A DNA stretch of 64,000 nucleotides from Flavobacteriales bacterium (GTDB lineage: Bacteria > Bacteroidota > Bacteroidia > Flavobacteriales_F > PHOS-HE28). This document shows, piece after piece, positions 1-7,752 of the stretch; the first letter of the stretch is position 1, and each line of letters opens with the position of its first letter. Below the pieces are notes generated by a model that saw only the letters and a list, made by a program, of their open reading frames with translations, ran no database searches and was not told where the DNA came from. The stretch lies in contig JAEUSY010000004.1 of NCBI GenBank assembly GCA_016788295.1, forward strand, positions 62,001 to 126,000, in the 5' to 3' direction. Position numbers and translations under genes: made by a program.

Positions 1-1
1 G

Positions 2-925
2 GTGGTGAACCGCCTGTTCCTGACCGGCGCGGCGGTGGTGATCTCGCTGGTGCTGCAGGTGCGCTTCTGGGGCCACTGGGCCGCCGACCACACGCCTATC
101 CATGCGTTGCGGGTAGACATGCTGCGCCACCTCTACGCCGTGGCCGCAGCCGTGCTGGGCTACGTGGTGGGCATGCTGGAGCTTGACTACCAGTTGCACC
201 GCGTGCTGCCCGCGGGCAGTGTGGCCATGTTCGAGATGGTGTACAACCTGCTGGTGGTGCTGCTGGTGGACCGCTACACACGCAGGGCGCCCGTGGTGGT
301 GCGCTACGCGGTGGGCGGCCTGTTCGCGCTGGTGGCGCTGCTGTACACAACGTGGCACTACACCAAGGGCATGGACCAGCTGCGCGCCATGCTGGCCGGG
401 GGCGAAGGCACGGCGCACATGGTAGCGCACTACCTGGCCTTTGCGCTGCTGGTGGCGGTGGTGCTGCGCATGATGCAATGGTCGCGCGCGGTGCTGCACC
501 TGCGTTCGCCCCAATGGAACATGTACGCCTGGGCCATGTGTACGCTGTTGGTGGTGATCGCCAGCCAGGAGCTGGACCACATCCTGCTGGCCCTGCAACC
601 CGCCACGGACAACGGCTTCGATAGCCACCACGCACTGTACCGCGCACGCACGGCGGGCTACCCCATCCTGTGGGGCGTGGGCAGTTTCCTCTTTATGACC
701 TACGGCATGAAGGCGCGGCTGCGCATGGTGCGCGTGATCGCGCTCACGCTCTTCGGCATCACACTCGTGAAGCTCTTCCTCTTCGACATCCGGGGCGCCA
801 GCGAGGGCGCGCGAGTAGCGGCCTTCATCAGCCTGGGCGTGCTGCTGCTGGTGGTGAGCTTCCTGTACCAGAAACTGAAAGTGCTGTTGAAGGATGATAC
901 CGATGCGCAAGCCAGCCAGCCTTAG
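2..925 (+). CDS. DUF2339 family membrane protein, C-terminal part (cut by window edge)
   Basis: This reading frame is open to the left edge, so only the C-terminal ~307 residues of a larger integral membrane protein are visible. Hydrophobic segments repeat through the whole piece, and the ending (KLFLFDIRGASEG followed by a last TM segment and YQKLKVLL) is the typical close of DUF2339 proteins, which are long polytopic inner-membrane proteins of unknown function. The downstream gene overlaps it by 23 bp and is a DUF3999 protein; these two families are often neighbours, which supports both calls. The true start lies outside the window, so the GTG at position 2 should not be taken as a start. 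Function is unknown. Confidence 0.8.
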   Translation: MVNRLFLTGAAVVISLVLQVRFWGHWAADHTPIHALRVDMLRHLYAVAAAVLGYVVGMLELDYQLHRVLPAGSVAMFEMVYNLLVVLLVDRYTRRAPVVVRYAVGGLFALVALLYTTWHYTKGMDQLRAMLAGGEGTAHMVAHYLAFALLVAVVLRMMQWSRAVLHLRSPQWNMYAWAMCTLLVVIASQELDHILLALQPATDNGFDSHHALYRARTAGYPILWGVGSFLFMTYGMKARLRMVRVIALTLFGITLVKLFLFDIRGASEGARVAAFISLGVLLLVVSFLYQKLKVLLKDDTDAQASQP

Positions 926-2126
926 CCTTGCCCTGTGTTGCGCCATGGGCGCCATGGCCCAGCACCCGCAATGGAGCACCACCCTGCCCCCGGTGCGGCA
1001 GGGCGGCCTGCATGCCGTGCGGCTATCGCCCGAAGTGGTGGGCCGCTCGCTACCGGGCCTGCAGGACATTCGCCTGTGGGCGGCGGACAGCGCCCTGGTG
1101 CCCTACCTGGTGCGCACCGAGGCCGAGACCATGAGCGCACCCCGCGCCGTGCCCTTCGCGGTGCTGCGCAACGAACGCGTGGGCAAACGCACCGTGGTGG
1201 AGTTCGAGGTGCCGGCCGGAACGCTGATGGACGGCCTGGAACTGGGCATCCGCAACGCGCAGGTGGACAAGCAGGCACGCATAACCGGCAGCGACGACCG
1301 CCTGCAGTGGTACATGGTGAAGGACCAGGGATTGACCCTGACCGGCGATGGGGCCACGCGCAGCTTGCGGTGGGTGGACCTGCCCTTGAGCGACCACCGC
1401 TACTACCGCATTGAACTGAACGATTCGCTGACGCCGCCCGTGCAGGTGCTGAGCGTGGGCCACACCATGCAGGCGCGCAGCGAAGGGCATTACGTGAGCG
1501 CCGGCAAGGTGCGTTGGGACCGTCGCGAAGAGAAAGGCCGCACGCTGCTGCGTATTTACGGCGACCATCCGCTGGTGGTGGATCGCGTACACTACACCAC
1601 GGCCGACACCATGCCCTACCTGCGCCATGCCGAGCTGTACACCATGCGCAGCGAATGGCGCACCGAACGCCGCCAACGCAAGCTCCTGCATCGCTGGCGC
1701 GAGGACCTGGGCACCGGAACGCTGGCCTCGTACCAACGCACCATACTGCCCTGCCCCGGCACTGCGGTGGACACCCTGTACATGGAAGTGCGCAACGGCG
1801 ACGACCGGCCGCTTTCCATTACCGAGCTGACCGTGCTGCAACGCCAACGAACGCTACTGGCGCCCTTGAGCCCCGGCCAGACCTACACGCTCACCACCGG
1901 CGATGCCCAAGCACAAGCCCCCCGCTTCGACATGGCCTACTTCAGCGACAGCCTGCCCCCCATTGTGGCCACGCTGGAACTGCCCGCACTGATCCGCACC
2001 GCCACCGATGCCCCCGCCGAAGAACCCTTCGACCTATCGAAGGTCTGGGTGTGGATAGCGATGGTGGTGGTGGGCGGCCTTTCCGCCTATGCAGCGGTGA
2101 AGGCGTTGCGCCAAGGAACGAGCTGA
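903..2126 (+). CDS. DUF3999 family exported membrane-anchored protein
   Basis: A 407-residue protein with an N-terminal signal peptide (MRKPASLSLALCCAMGAMAQ) and one C-terminal TM segment (VWVWIAMVVVGGLSAYAAV), so most of it should lie in the periplasm. The mid-region is rich in beta-strand-like sequence, as in DUF3999 proteins. I chose the ATG at 903 over the in-frame ATG at 894 because it begins directly with the basic n-region of the signal peptide and has AAGG about ten bases upstream. It overlaps the DUF2339 gene, so the two are probably translated from one message and may form a complex; that last point is inference. No catalytic motif is visible. Confidence 0.75.
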   Translation: MRKPASLSLALCCAMGAMAQHPQWSTTLPPVRQGGLHAVRLSPEVVGRSLPGLQDIRLWAADSALVPYLVRTEAETMSAPRAVPFAVLRNERVGKRTVVEFEVPAGTLMDGLELGIRNAQVDKQARITGSDDRLQWYMVKDQGLTLTGDGATRSLRWVDLPLSDHRYYRIELNDSLTPPVQVLSVGHTMQARSEGHYVSAGKVRWDRREEKGRTLLRIYGDHPLVVDRVHYTTADTMPYLRHAELYTMRSEWRTERRQRKLLHRWREDLGTGTLASYQRTILPCPGTAVDTLYMEVRNGDDRPLSITELTVLQRQRTLLAPLSPGQTYTLTTGDAQAQAPRFDMAYFSDSLPPIVATLELPALIRTATDAPAEEPFDLSKVWVWIAMVVVGGLSAYAAVKALRQGTS

Positions 2127-2138
2127 GAGGGCCCGTAC

Positions 2139-2165
2139 ATGTGGTCATGTGGGCACATGCTCGTA
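2139..2165 (+). repeat. Short ATGTGG-rich intergenic repeat, copy 1
   Basis: The stretch around ATGTGGTCATGTGGGCA just upstream of the dehydrogenase gene closely resembles the stretch just upstream of the ABC ATPase gene near 7727-7753 (roughly 22 of 28 positions agree by eye). A weaker, inverted relative may lie near 30772-30800. It may be a small dispersed intergenic element; no function can be assigned. Confidence 0.4.
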
Positions 2166-2182
2166 ACCGGTTCCTTTGCACC

Positions 2183-2962
2183 ATGTCCGCTCCCCTAATA
2201 CTCATCACCGGCGCCACCTCGGGGTTTGGCGAGGCCACGGCCCGCCGGTTCGCTGCCGAAGGGTGGCGCGTCATCATCACCGGTCGCCGCAAGGAACGGT
2301 TGGATGCCTTGCAACGCGAGCTTGAAGGGCTGCACGGCACCATGGACCGCCACGACCGTGTGCACTGCCTGCACTTCGATGTGCGCGACCACGATGCGGT
2401 GGTGCATGCCCTGGCAGCCTTGCCCAAGGAATGGCAGGAAATTGATGTATTGGTGAACAACGCCGGCCTGGCCGCGGGGCTTGACCCCATACAGGATGGT
2501 CGACTCGACGATTGGGAGCGCATGCTCGACACCAACGTGAAGGGCCTGCTGTACGTGAGCCGCGCCGTGATCCCCGGCATGATCGCACGCGGCAGGGGCC
2601 ACATCATCAACATCGGCAGCACGGCCGGCAAGGAGGTGTACCCGAAAGGCAATGTGTACTGCGCCAGCAAACACGCGGTGGATGCGCTGAGCAAAGGCAT
2701 GCGACAGGACCTGTTGCCCCACGGCATCAAGGTGACGCAGATCTGTCCGGGGCTTGCGGAAACCGAGTTCAGCGTGGTGCGCTTCCACGGCGATGAGCAG
2801 AAGGCCAAGGCACCCTACCAAGGCTTGACCCCACTGAAAGGCGAGGACATAGCCAACCTGGCCTGGTTCGCGGCAACGCTGCCCGCCCATGTGTGCGTCA
2901 ACGACCTGGTGGTAACGCCCACGGCGCAGGCCAGCAGCATGGTGGTACACCGCCAGGCATAG
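2183..2962 (+). CDS. Short-chain dehydrogenase/reductase (YdfG-like)
   Basis: A 259-residue classical SDR oxidoreductase. It has the nucleotide-binding motif TGATSGFGEA near residues 9-18, the NNAG motif at 92-95, catalytic Ser146 in INIGSTAGK, and the YxxxK pair Tyr159/Lys163 in YCASK. Arg residues after strand 2 (GRRKERLD) suggest NADP(H) preference. The overall sequence resembles the YdfG group, which reduces short 3-hydroxy acids or malonic semialdehyde, but the substrate cannot be fixed from sequence. The ATG at 2183 is preferred because the N-terminus then matches the family, and a TTCCTTTG box ends four bases before it. The open frame extends far upstream but without family resemblance. 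Confidence 0.9.
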   Translation: MSAPLILITGATSGFGEATARRFAAEGWRVIITGRRKERLDALQRELEGLHGTMDRHDRVHCLHFDVRDHDAVVHALAALPKEWQEIDVLVNNAGLAAGLDPIQDGRLDDWERMLDTNVKGLLYVSRAVIPGMIARGRGHIINIGSTAGKEVYPKGNVYCASKHAVDALSKGMRQDLLPHGIKVTQICPGLAETEFSVVRFHGDEQKAKAPYQGLTPLKGEDIANLAWFAATLPAHVCVNDLVVTPTAQASSMVVHRQA

Positions 2963-2977
2963 TGTAGTTTCGTTGGC

Positions 2978-3412
2978 ATGAACACCAACTGGGCCAAGAT
3001 CCTCCTCTTCAGTCTGCTCAGCTTCGCGCTGGGCGTTATCCTGTGCATGCTGATGTGCGGTCGCTGTGGCGGCGGCGCGTGCGGCGGCAAGAGCGAATGC
3101 CACAAGGAAACTTCTTGCGCGCACGGCACGGGCTACGGCGGCCGTTGCACAGGCGACAGCAAAGGCACGTGCGACGGCAGCTGCAAGGGCAAGTGCGGCC
3201 ACGGTTCGGGAGCGGCATGCTGCAAGGGCGGTGGTGGTGGCCACCATGGCGAAGGACCTGCGCACGGCATAGTGAAAGCGCTGGAGGCCGCCGATTTTCA
3301 AGGTGACACCACCATTGCGATAAACGGCGGCACGGTGAACGTGAAGCGCGACGGCAACCGCACCGAGGTGCGCGTGATGATGCAGGACAGCGTAAGCATC
3401 ACGAAGCCCTGA
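2978..3412 (+). CDS. Cys/Gly-rich membrane-anchored protein of unknown function
   Basis: A 144-residue protein I do not recognise. It starts with one hydrophobic TM segment (ILLFSLLSFALGVILCMLM), followed by about 65 residues extremely rich in Cys, Gly, Lys and His (for example CGRCGGGACGGKSEC and CDGSCKGKCGHGSG), and ends with a compact folded-looking part (residues ~95-144) that includes TTIAINGGTVNVKRDGN. The Cys/His pattern could bind metal or form disulfides, but no known metallothionein pattern is matched. A TAGTTTCG box ends five bases before the ATG, which supports this start and an own promoter. It lies 15 bp after the dehydrogenase stop. Confidence 0.65.
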   Translation: MNTNWAKILLFSLLSFALGVILCMLMCGRCGGGACGGKSECHKETSCAHGTGYGGRCTGDSKGTCDGSCKGKCGHGSGAACCKGGGGGHHGEGPAHGIVKALEAADFQGDTTIAINGGTVNVKRDGNRTEVRVMMQDSVSITKP

Positions 3413-3460
3413 CACTTGGGCAATATTGCCCGATTACATTTACGGCCCTTAACCCGACCC

Positions 3461-4012
3461 ATGCCCAAGTTCCTCAAATGGCTGCTGATCGTCCTGGCGG
3501 CCCTGTTCGTGATCGGCTTCTTCGGATTCAACTACATGAAGAGCCAGACCAAGAAGGCCAGCCCCGAGGAGGTGGTCACCTTCAACGTGGGCGAGCTGAG
3601 CATTGAGGTGGACTACAGCCGCCCCAGCAAGAAAGGCCGCGCCATTTTCGGCGGACTGGTGCCTTACGGCAAGGTGTGGCGCACGGGCGCCAACGAGGCC
3701 ACCACCGTTACAGTGAACAAGGACATGCTCTTCGGCAAGACCGTTGTGAAGGCCGGCAAGTATACCCTGTGGAGCATCCCCGGCGCCGACGAATGGTCGG
3801 TGATCCTGAACAGCAAGATGTACGGCTGGGGCGTGAACTTCGACGGCGAGGCCCAGCGCGACCCCATGGCCGATGTGGCCCTGGTGAAAGTGCCGGTCCG
3901 CCACATCCTGGTGCCCATGGAGCAATTCACCATTGCCGTGGAAGGCGACCCCGCCGAGCTCACCCTTACCTGGGACGATGTGCAGGTGGGCGTGCCCGTT
4001 GCAGCCCAATAG
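3461..4012 (+). CDS. DUF2911 family exported protein
   Basis: A 183-residue protein with an N-terminal hydrophobic signal or anchor (residues ~6-24), followed by a DUF2911 domain: VDYSRPSKKGRAIFGGLVPYGKVWRTGANEATT is partly visible as the conserved core YSRPSKKGR and VWRTGANEA. The family is widespread in Bacteroidota, is exported, and has no firmly established activity. I chose the ATG at 3461 because it begins the signal segment (MPKFLKWLLI); the upstream in-frame residues look like untranslated sequence. A possible promoter lies just upstream (TTG near 3416 and TACATTTA at 3435-3442). A good terminator hairpin follows at 4036-4068, so it appears to be transcribed alone. Confidence 0.85.
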   Translation: MPKFLKWLLIVLAALFVIGFFGFNYMKSQTKKASPEEVVTFNVGELSIEVDYSRPSKKGRAIFGGLVPYGKVWRTGANEATTVTVNKDMLFGKTVVKAGKYTLWSIPGADEWSVILNSKMYGWGVNFDGEAQRDPMADVALVKVPVRHILVPMEQFTIAVEGDPAELTLTWDDVQVGVPVAAQ

Positions 4013-4035
4013 TCCATTCCGAAACCCCATTGATC

Positions 4036-4068
4036 GGAGGGACGTCCTGAACGGAGGTCCCTCCTTTC
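4036..4068 (+). terminator. Intrinsic terminator after the DUF2911 gene
   Basis: GGAGGGAC at 4036-4043 pairs with GTCCCTCC at 4057-4064, an 8-bp perfect stem with a 13-nt loop, followed by TTTC. It sits 24 bp after the stop codon. Confidence 0.7.
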
Positions 4069-4137
4069 ATTCACCCCCGATCGACACCGTGGCCTTCATC
4101 GCTCCGCGCCCTCCATCCACCTCAGGGCGGACCACCG

Positions 4138-4300
4138 CGATGAACCCGTATTCCCTTCTGCGCTCTTCGCGCTCTTTGCGTCTTCGCGGTGAACCCCGCA
4201 TTCCCCTGCGCTCCTCCGCACCTCTGCGGTGAACCCGCATTCCCCTCTGCGCACCTCCGCGCTCTTTGCGTCTTTGCGGTGAACCCCACATTCCCCTCCG
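4138..4300 (+). repeat. Three tandem copies of a TTTGCGTCTTTGCGGTGAA-type dispersed repeat
   Basis: Between the DUF2911 terminator and lpxD the sequence consists of about three and a half tandem, imperfect copies of a unit ending in TTTGCGTCTTCGCGGTGAAC followed by CCGCATTCCCC. Units run at roughly 4151-4206, 4207-4244 and 4245-4296, with a partial copy before the first. Read on the other strand this yields artefact peptides such as [10 protein letters not shown], known as a widespread non-coding repeat in environmental bacterial genomes. It fills the gap upstream of lpxD and contains no gene. Confidence 0.8.
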
Positions 4301-4304
4301 CCCC

Positions 4305-4312
4305 TACCTTTG
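4305..4312 (+). promoter_or_regulatory. TACCTTTG -7 element of lpxD
   Basis: This is a perfect match to the Bacteroidota -7 consensus TAnnTTTG and ends four bases before the ATG of lpxD, so transcription would begin at or next to the start codon. No convincing -33 TTG lies at the usual distance; the nearest TTTG is about 28 bases away in the repeat cluster. Confidence 0.55.
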
Positions 4313-4316
4313 CCGC

Positions 4317-5366
4317 ATGCAATTCACCGCCGCGCAGATCGCTGAACTCCTCCACGGAGAGGTTGACGGCGACCCGCAGGTACTGGTGAACGACCTGGCC
4401 AAGATCGAAGAGGCCCGCAGCGGCACCCTCACCTTCCTGGCCAACCCCAAGTACACCGAGTTCATCTATTCCACCAAGGCCACCATCGCCATTGTGGAGA
4501 AGGGCTTCGAGGCGCACCGGCCCATCCCCAAGAGCCTCACGCTCATCCGCGTGGCCGACCCGCGCATGGCCTTCACGCAGCTGCTGGAACGCAACTACCA
4601 GCTGCAATATGAGAAGAAGGGTATTGAACAGCCCAGCTTCGTAAGCCCCTCGGCCAAGTTGGGCAAGGGCGTGTATATCGGCGCGTTCAGCTACATCAGC
4701 GAAGGCGTGGTGCTGGAGGACGGCGTGAAAGTGTTCCCCAACACCTTCATCGGCGAACGCGTCGTGGTGGGCAAGGGCACCCGCATCCACGCCGGCGTGA
4801 AGATCTACCACCAGACCGTGATCGGCGCGCAGTGCGTGATCCACAGCGGGGCGGTGATCGGGGCCGACGGCTTCGGCTTCGTGCCCAATGCCGAAGGGGT
4901 GTACGAGAAGATGCCGCAGGTGGGCAACGTGATCCTGGAGGACCAGGTGGAAGTGGGCGCCAACACCACCATCGACCGCGCCACCATCGGCCACACCATC
5001 ATCCGCCAGGGCACCAAGCTGGACAACCTGATCCAGGTGGGCCACAACGCCGAGATCGGCAAGCACAACGTGATCGTGTCGCAAACGGGCATCGCCGGCA
5101 GCACCAAAGTGGGCGACCACAACCAGATCGGTGGACAGGTGGGCATTGCCGGTCATTTGCACATCGGCAACCAAGTGCGCATCGCAGCACAGAGCGGCAT
5201 CGGCAGCAACCTGCCCGATGGTTCCATGGTGCAAGGCTCGCCCGCATTCGCCAAAGGGCTGTACGACCGCAGCTCGGTGATCTTCCGCCGCCTGCCCGAC
5301 CTGCAGAAGCGCGTGGATCAACTGGAGAAAGAGCTGGCCGCCCTGAAGGCCAAGCAGCAGGACTGA
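4317..5366 (+). CDS. lpxD: UDP-3-O-acylglucosamine N-acyltransferase LpxD
   Basis: A 349-residue LpxD, which adds the N-linked hydroxyacyl chain to UDP-3-O-acylglucosamine in lipid A synthesis. The N-terminal uridine-binding domain (residues ~1-100, [15 protein letters not shown]) is followed by a left-handed beta helix of hexapeptide repeats (~110-310) containing [10 protein letters not shown] with the expected catalytic His and [17 protein letters not shown], and a C-terminal coiled helix (residues ~320-349). Length matches the family. The start at 4317 is set by the family N-terminus [12 protein letters not shown] and by the adjacent TACCTTTG box. It leads the lipid A gene group lpxD, lpxC-fabZ, lpxA. 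A shorter second copy lies at 9223-10146. Confidence 0.95.
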   Translation: MQFTAAQIAELLHGEVDGDPQVLVNDLAKIEEARSGTLTFLANPKYTEFIYSTKATIAIVEKGFEAHRPIPKSLTLIRVADPRMAFTQLLERNYQLQYEKKGIEQPSFVSPSAKLGKGVYIGAFSYISEGVVLEDGVKVFPNTFIGERVVVGKGTRIHAGVKIYHQTVIGAQCVIHSGAVIGADGFGFVPNAEGVYEKMPQVGNVILEDQVEVGANTTIDRATIGHTIIRQGTKLDNLIQVGHNAEIGKHNVIVSQTGIAGSTKVGDHNQIGGQVGIAGHLHIGNQVRIAAQSGIGSNLPDGSMVQGSPAFAKGLYDRSSVIFRRLPDLQKRVDQLEKELAALKAKQQD

Positions 5367-5489
5367 CCGGGGTCCTGCACCAGTAAGCGGCGTCATCCTA
5401 CCTTCGCCGGGCAAGCACGGCGTCCTTGCACAACCCACTCAAGGATCCGCGCGACCACCTATTCCTGCACCCCCTTTGCCGCACCCTGC

Positions 5490-6929
5490 ATGAGCGACAA
5501 ACAGCACACCCTCCGCGCACCCATCACCCTCGAAGGCGTGGGCCTGCACAGCGGCGTAGCCGTGAAACTGACCCTGAACCCCGCCCCCGTGGGCCATGGG
5601 TACAAGTTCCAACGGGTGGACCTGCCCGACCAGCCCATAATTGATGCCGATGCCGACCTGGTGGTGAGCACCGCGCGCGGCACCACCCTGGGAAAGGGCG
5701 AAGTGGTGGTGAACACCACCGAGCACGTGCTGAGCGCCCTGTACGCACTGCAGGTGGACAACTGCCTGTTGCAGCTCACGGGACCCGAAGTGCCCATCAT
5801 GAACGGCAGCGCCCTACCCTTCGTGGAGGCTATTGAGGCCGTGGGCCTGGAGGAACAGGACGCCCCCCGCAACTGGTTCGTGCTGAAGGAACCGCTGTGG
5901 TTCGAGACGCAGGAGCGCGGCACCGAAATGCTCGGTGTGCCCACGCCCGGCGGCGAGTTCCGCGTAACGGTGATGGTGGACTACAACAGCCCCGTGCTCG
6001 GCACGCAGCATGCGAGCATGTACCGCGCCGATGAGTTCAAGAGCGAGATCGCGCCTTGCCGCACCTTCGTGTTCCTGCGCGAACTGGAGCAACTGGCAAA
6101 GGCCGGCCTCATCAAAGGCGGCGACCTTGATAACGCCATTGTGCTGGAGGACCGCGAAGGCACCACGCAAGAGGACCTGAAAGCCCTGGCTGAAGCGCTG
6201 GGCCGTCCGTACCAGGAAGTGGAGATCCGCCGAAACGGCGTGCTCAATACCACCGACCTCAAGTTCTTCAATGAACCTGCGCGCCACAAGCTCCTCGACA
6301 TCGTGGGCGACCTCGCGCTGGTGGGCCGCCCCATCAAGGGCCACATCCTCGCAGCGCGACCGGGCCACTTCGGCAACACCAGCTTCGCCAAGCGCATCAA
6401 GGAAAAGATCCGCGAAGAGGAGAAGAACCCCGTGGCGCACCTCGACCTGAGCAAGGAGCCCCTCTTCGACATCCAGCAGATCGAGAAGATGCTTCCCCAC
6501 CGCTACCCCTTCCTGCTGGTGGACAAGGTGATGCACATGGACAAGAACAGCATCATCGGTGTGAAGAACGTGACCATGAACGAGCCGCACTTCACCGGCC
6601 ACTTCCCCGGCAACCCGGTGATGCCCGGTGTGCTGCAAGTGGAGGCCATGGCGCAGGTGGGCGGCATCTTCGCGCTGAGCCAGGTGCCCGACCCCGAGAA
6701 CTACACCACCTACTTCCTGAAGACCGACGGCATCCGCTACCGCCGCAAGGTGATCCCCGGCGATACGCTGGTGTTCCACCTGGAACTGCTCACGCCCATC
6801 CGTCGCGGACTGGTGCACATGCAGGGCCGCGGCTACGTGGGCGGACAGCTCGCCGTGGAGGCCGAGATGATGGCACAGATCGTGAAGGACAAGGTCCCCG
6901 CCAAGACCACTGAAACGGCCACCGCCTGA
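5490..6929 (+). CDS. lpxC/fabZ: Bifunctional LpxC deacetylase / FabZ 3-hydroxyacyl-ACP dehydratase
   Basis: A 479-residue fusion typical of Bacteroidota. Residues ~1-310 are the zinc-dependent UDP-3-O-acyl-GlcNAc deacetylase LpxC: TTEHVLSALYAL carries a zinc-binding His, MNGSALPFVEA is the substrate region, and HKLLDIVGDLALVGRP holds the second zinc-site and catalytic residues. Residues ~335-479 are FabZ, with IEKMLPHRYPFLLVDKV and the active-site stretch HFPGNPVMPGVLQVEAMAQ. One half commits lipid A synthesis, the other works in fatty acid elongation, drawing on the same hydroxyacyl pool. It precedes lpxA by 11 bp, so both are likely co-transcribed. A TACCTTCG box at 5399-5406 and a CCCCTTTG box at 5471-5478 are possible -7 elements. 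Confidence 0.97.
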   Translation: MSDKQHTLRAPITLEGVGLHSGVAVKLTLNPAPVGHGYKFQRVDLPDQPIIDADADLVVSTARGTTLGKGEVVVNTTEHVLSALYALQVDNCLLQLTGPEVPIMNGSALPFVEAIEAVGLEEQDAPRNWFVLKEPLWFETQERGTEMLGVPTPGGEFRVTVMVDYNSPVLGTQHASMYRADEFKSEIAPCRTFVFLRELEQLAKAGLIKGGDLDNAIVLEDREGTTQEDLKALAEALGRPYQEVEIRRNGVLNTTDLKFFNEPARHKLLDIVGDLALVGRPIKGHILAARPGHFGNTSFAKRIKEKIREEEKNPVAHLDLSKEPLFDIQQIEKMLPHRYPFLLVDKVMHMDKNSIIGVKNVTMNEPHFTGHFPGNPVMPGVLQVEAMAQVGGIFALSQVPDPENYTTYFLKTDGIRYRRKVIPGDTLVFHLELLTPIRRGLVHMQGRGYVGGQLAVEAEMMAQIVKDKVPAKTTETATA

Positions 6930-6940
6930 CCCACAGCCCG

Positions 6941-7723
6941 ATGAGCATTTCACCACTCGCCTACGTACATCCCGACGCCCGCATCGGCAAGGATGTCACC
7001 GTGGAACCCTTCGCCACCATCTACGCGGACGTGGAGATCGGCGATGGCACTTGGATCGGTCCCAACGCGGTACTGATGGACGGTGCGCGCATCGGCAAAA
7101 AGTGCCGGATCTTCCCCGGTGCAGTGATCAGCGCCATACCGCAGGACCTGAAGTTCGCCGGCGAGCACACCACCGCCGAAGTGGGCGATGGCACCACCAT
7201 CCGCGAGTGCGTCACCATCAACCGCGGCACCGCCGACCGCTTGAAGACCGCGGTGGGCAGCAATTGTCTGTTGATGGCCTACGTGCACCTGGCGCACGAC
7301 TGCATCCTGGGCAACAACATCGTGATCGCCAACAGCGTGAACCTCGCGGGCCACGTGACCATTGACGATTGGGCGATCCTGGAAGGCAACGTGGCGGTGC
7401 AGCAATTCATCCACATCGGCGCGCACAGCTTCATTGCGGGTGCCAGCTTGGTGCGCAAGAACGTGCCGCCCTTCGTGAAAGCCGCCCGCGAACCGCTGAG
7501 CTACGTGGGCGTGAACGTGGTGGGCCTGCGTCGCCGTGGTTACGACGATGCCGCCGTGGCCCGCATCGAGGACATCTACCGCGAGATCTTCGTGCGCAAC
7601 AGCAACGTGGACCGCGCCGTGCAGAACGTGGAGCAGACCCTGCCCCGCAGCCCCGAACGCGGCCAGATACTCGACTTCATCCGCAACAGCCCGAAAGGCA
7701 TCATGCGCGGATTGGCGGAATAG
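6941..7723 (+). CDS. lpxA: UDP-N-acetylglucosamine O-acyltransferase LpxA
   Basis: A 260-residue cytoplasmic enzyme for the first lipid A step, transfer of a 3-hydroxyacyl group from ACP to UDP-GlcNAc. Hexapeptide repeats fill residues ~1-190 (VEIGDGTWIGPNAVLMDGARIG), the catalytic His119 is seen in YVHLAHDCILGN, and the C-terminal helical part contains VGLRRRGYD. Length and start agree with the family. It lies 11 bp behind lpxC-fabZ, giving a compact lipid A unit. Confidence 0.97.
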   Translation: MSISPLAYVHPDARIGKDVTVEPFATIYADVEIGDGTWIGPNAVLMDGARIGKKCRIFPGAVISAIPQDLKFAGEHTTAEVGDGTTIRECVTINRGTADRLKTAVGSNCLLMAYVHLAHDCILGNNIVIANSVNLAGHVTIDDWAILEGNVAVQQFIHIGAHSFIAGASLVRKNVPPFVKAAREPLSYVGVNVVGLRRRGYDDAAVARIEDIYREIFVRNSNVDRAVQNVEQTLPRSPERGQILDFIRNSPKGIMRGLAE

Positions 7724-7726
7724 AGG

Positions 7727-7752
7727 ATGTGGGCTTGTGGGCATATGCGTTA
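7727..7752 (+). repeat. Short ATGTGG-rich intergenic repeat, copy 2
   Basis: The sequence ATGTGGGCTTGTGGGCATAT directly before the ATP-binding protein gene resembles the stretch at 2139-2165. In both places the element lies between a stop codon and the following start. No known element matches. Confidence 0.4.

Noticed and set aside
3043-3306. Alternative Arg- and Ala-rich frames inside the Cys/Gly-rich gene
   Set aside because: They arise from frame shifts of GGC/TGC codons; only the Cys/Gly frame has a TM anchor, a start context and a folded C-terminus.
4122-5438. Long minus-strand frame opposite lpxD, His/Val/Ala-rich
   Set aside because: It is the antisense shadow of hexapeptide repeats and the high-GC codon pattern; the plus-strand product is a clear LpxD.
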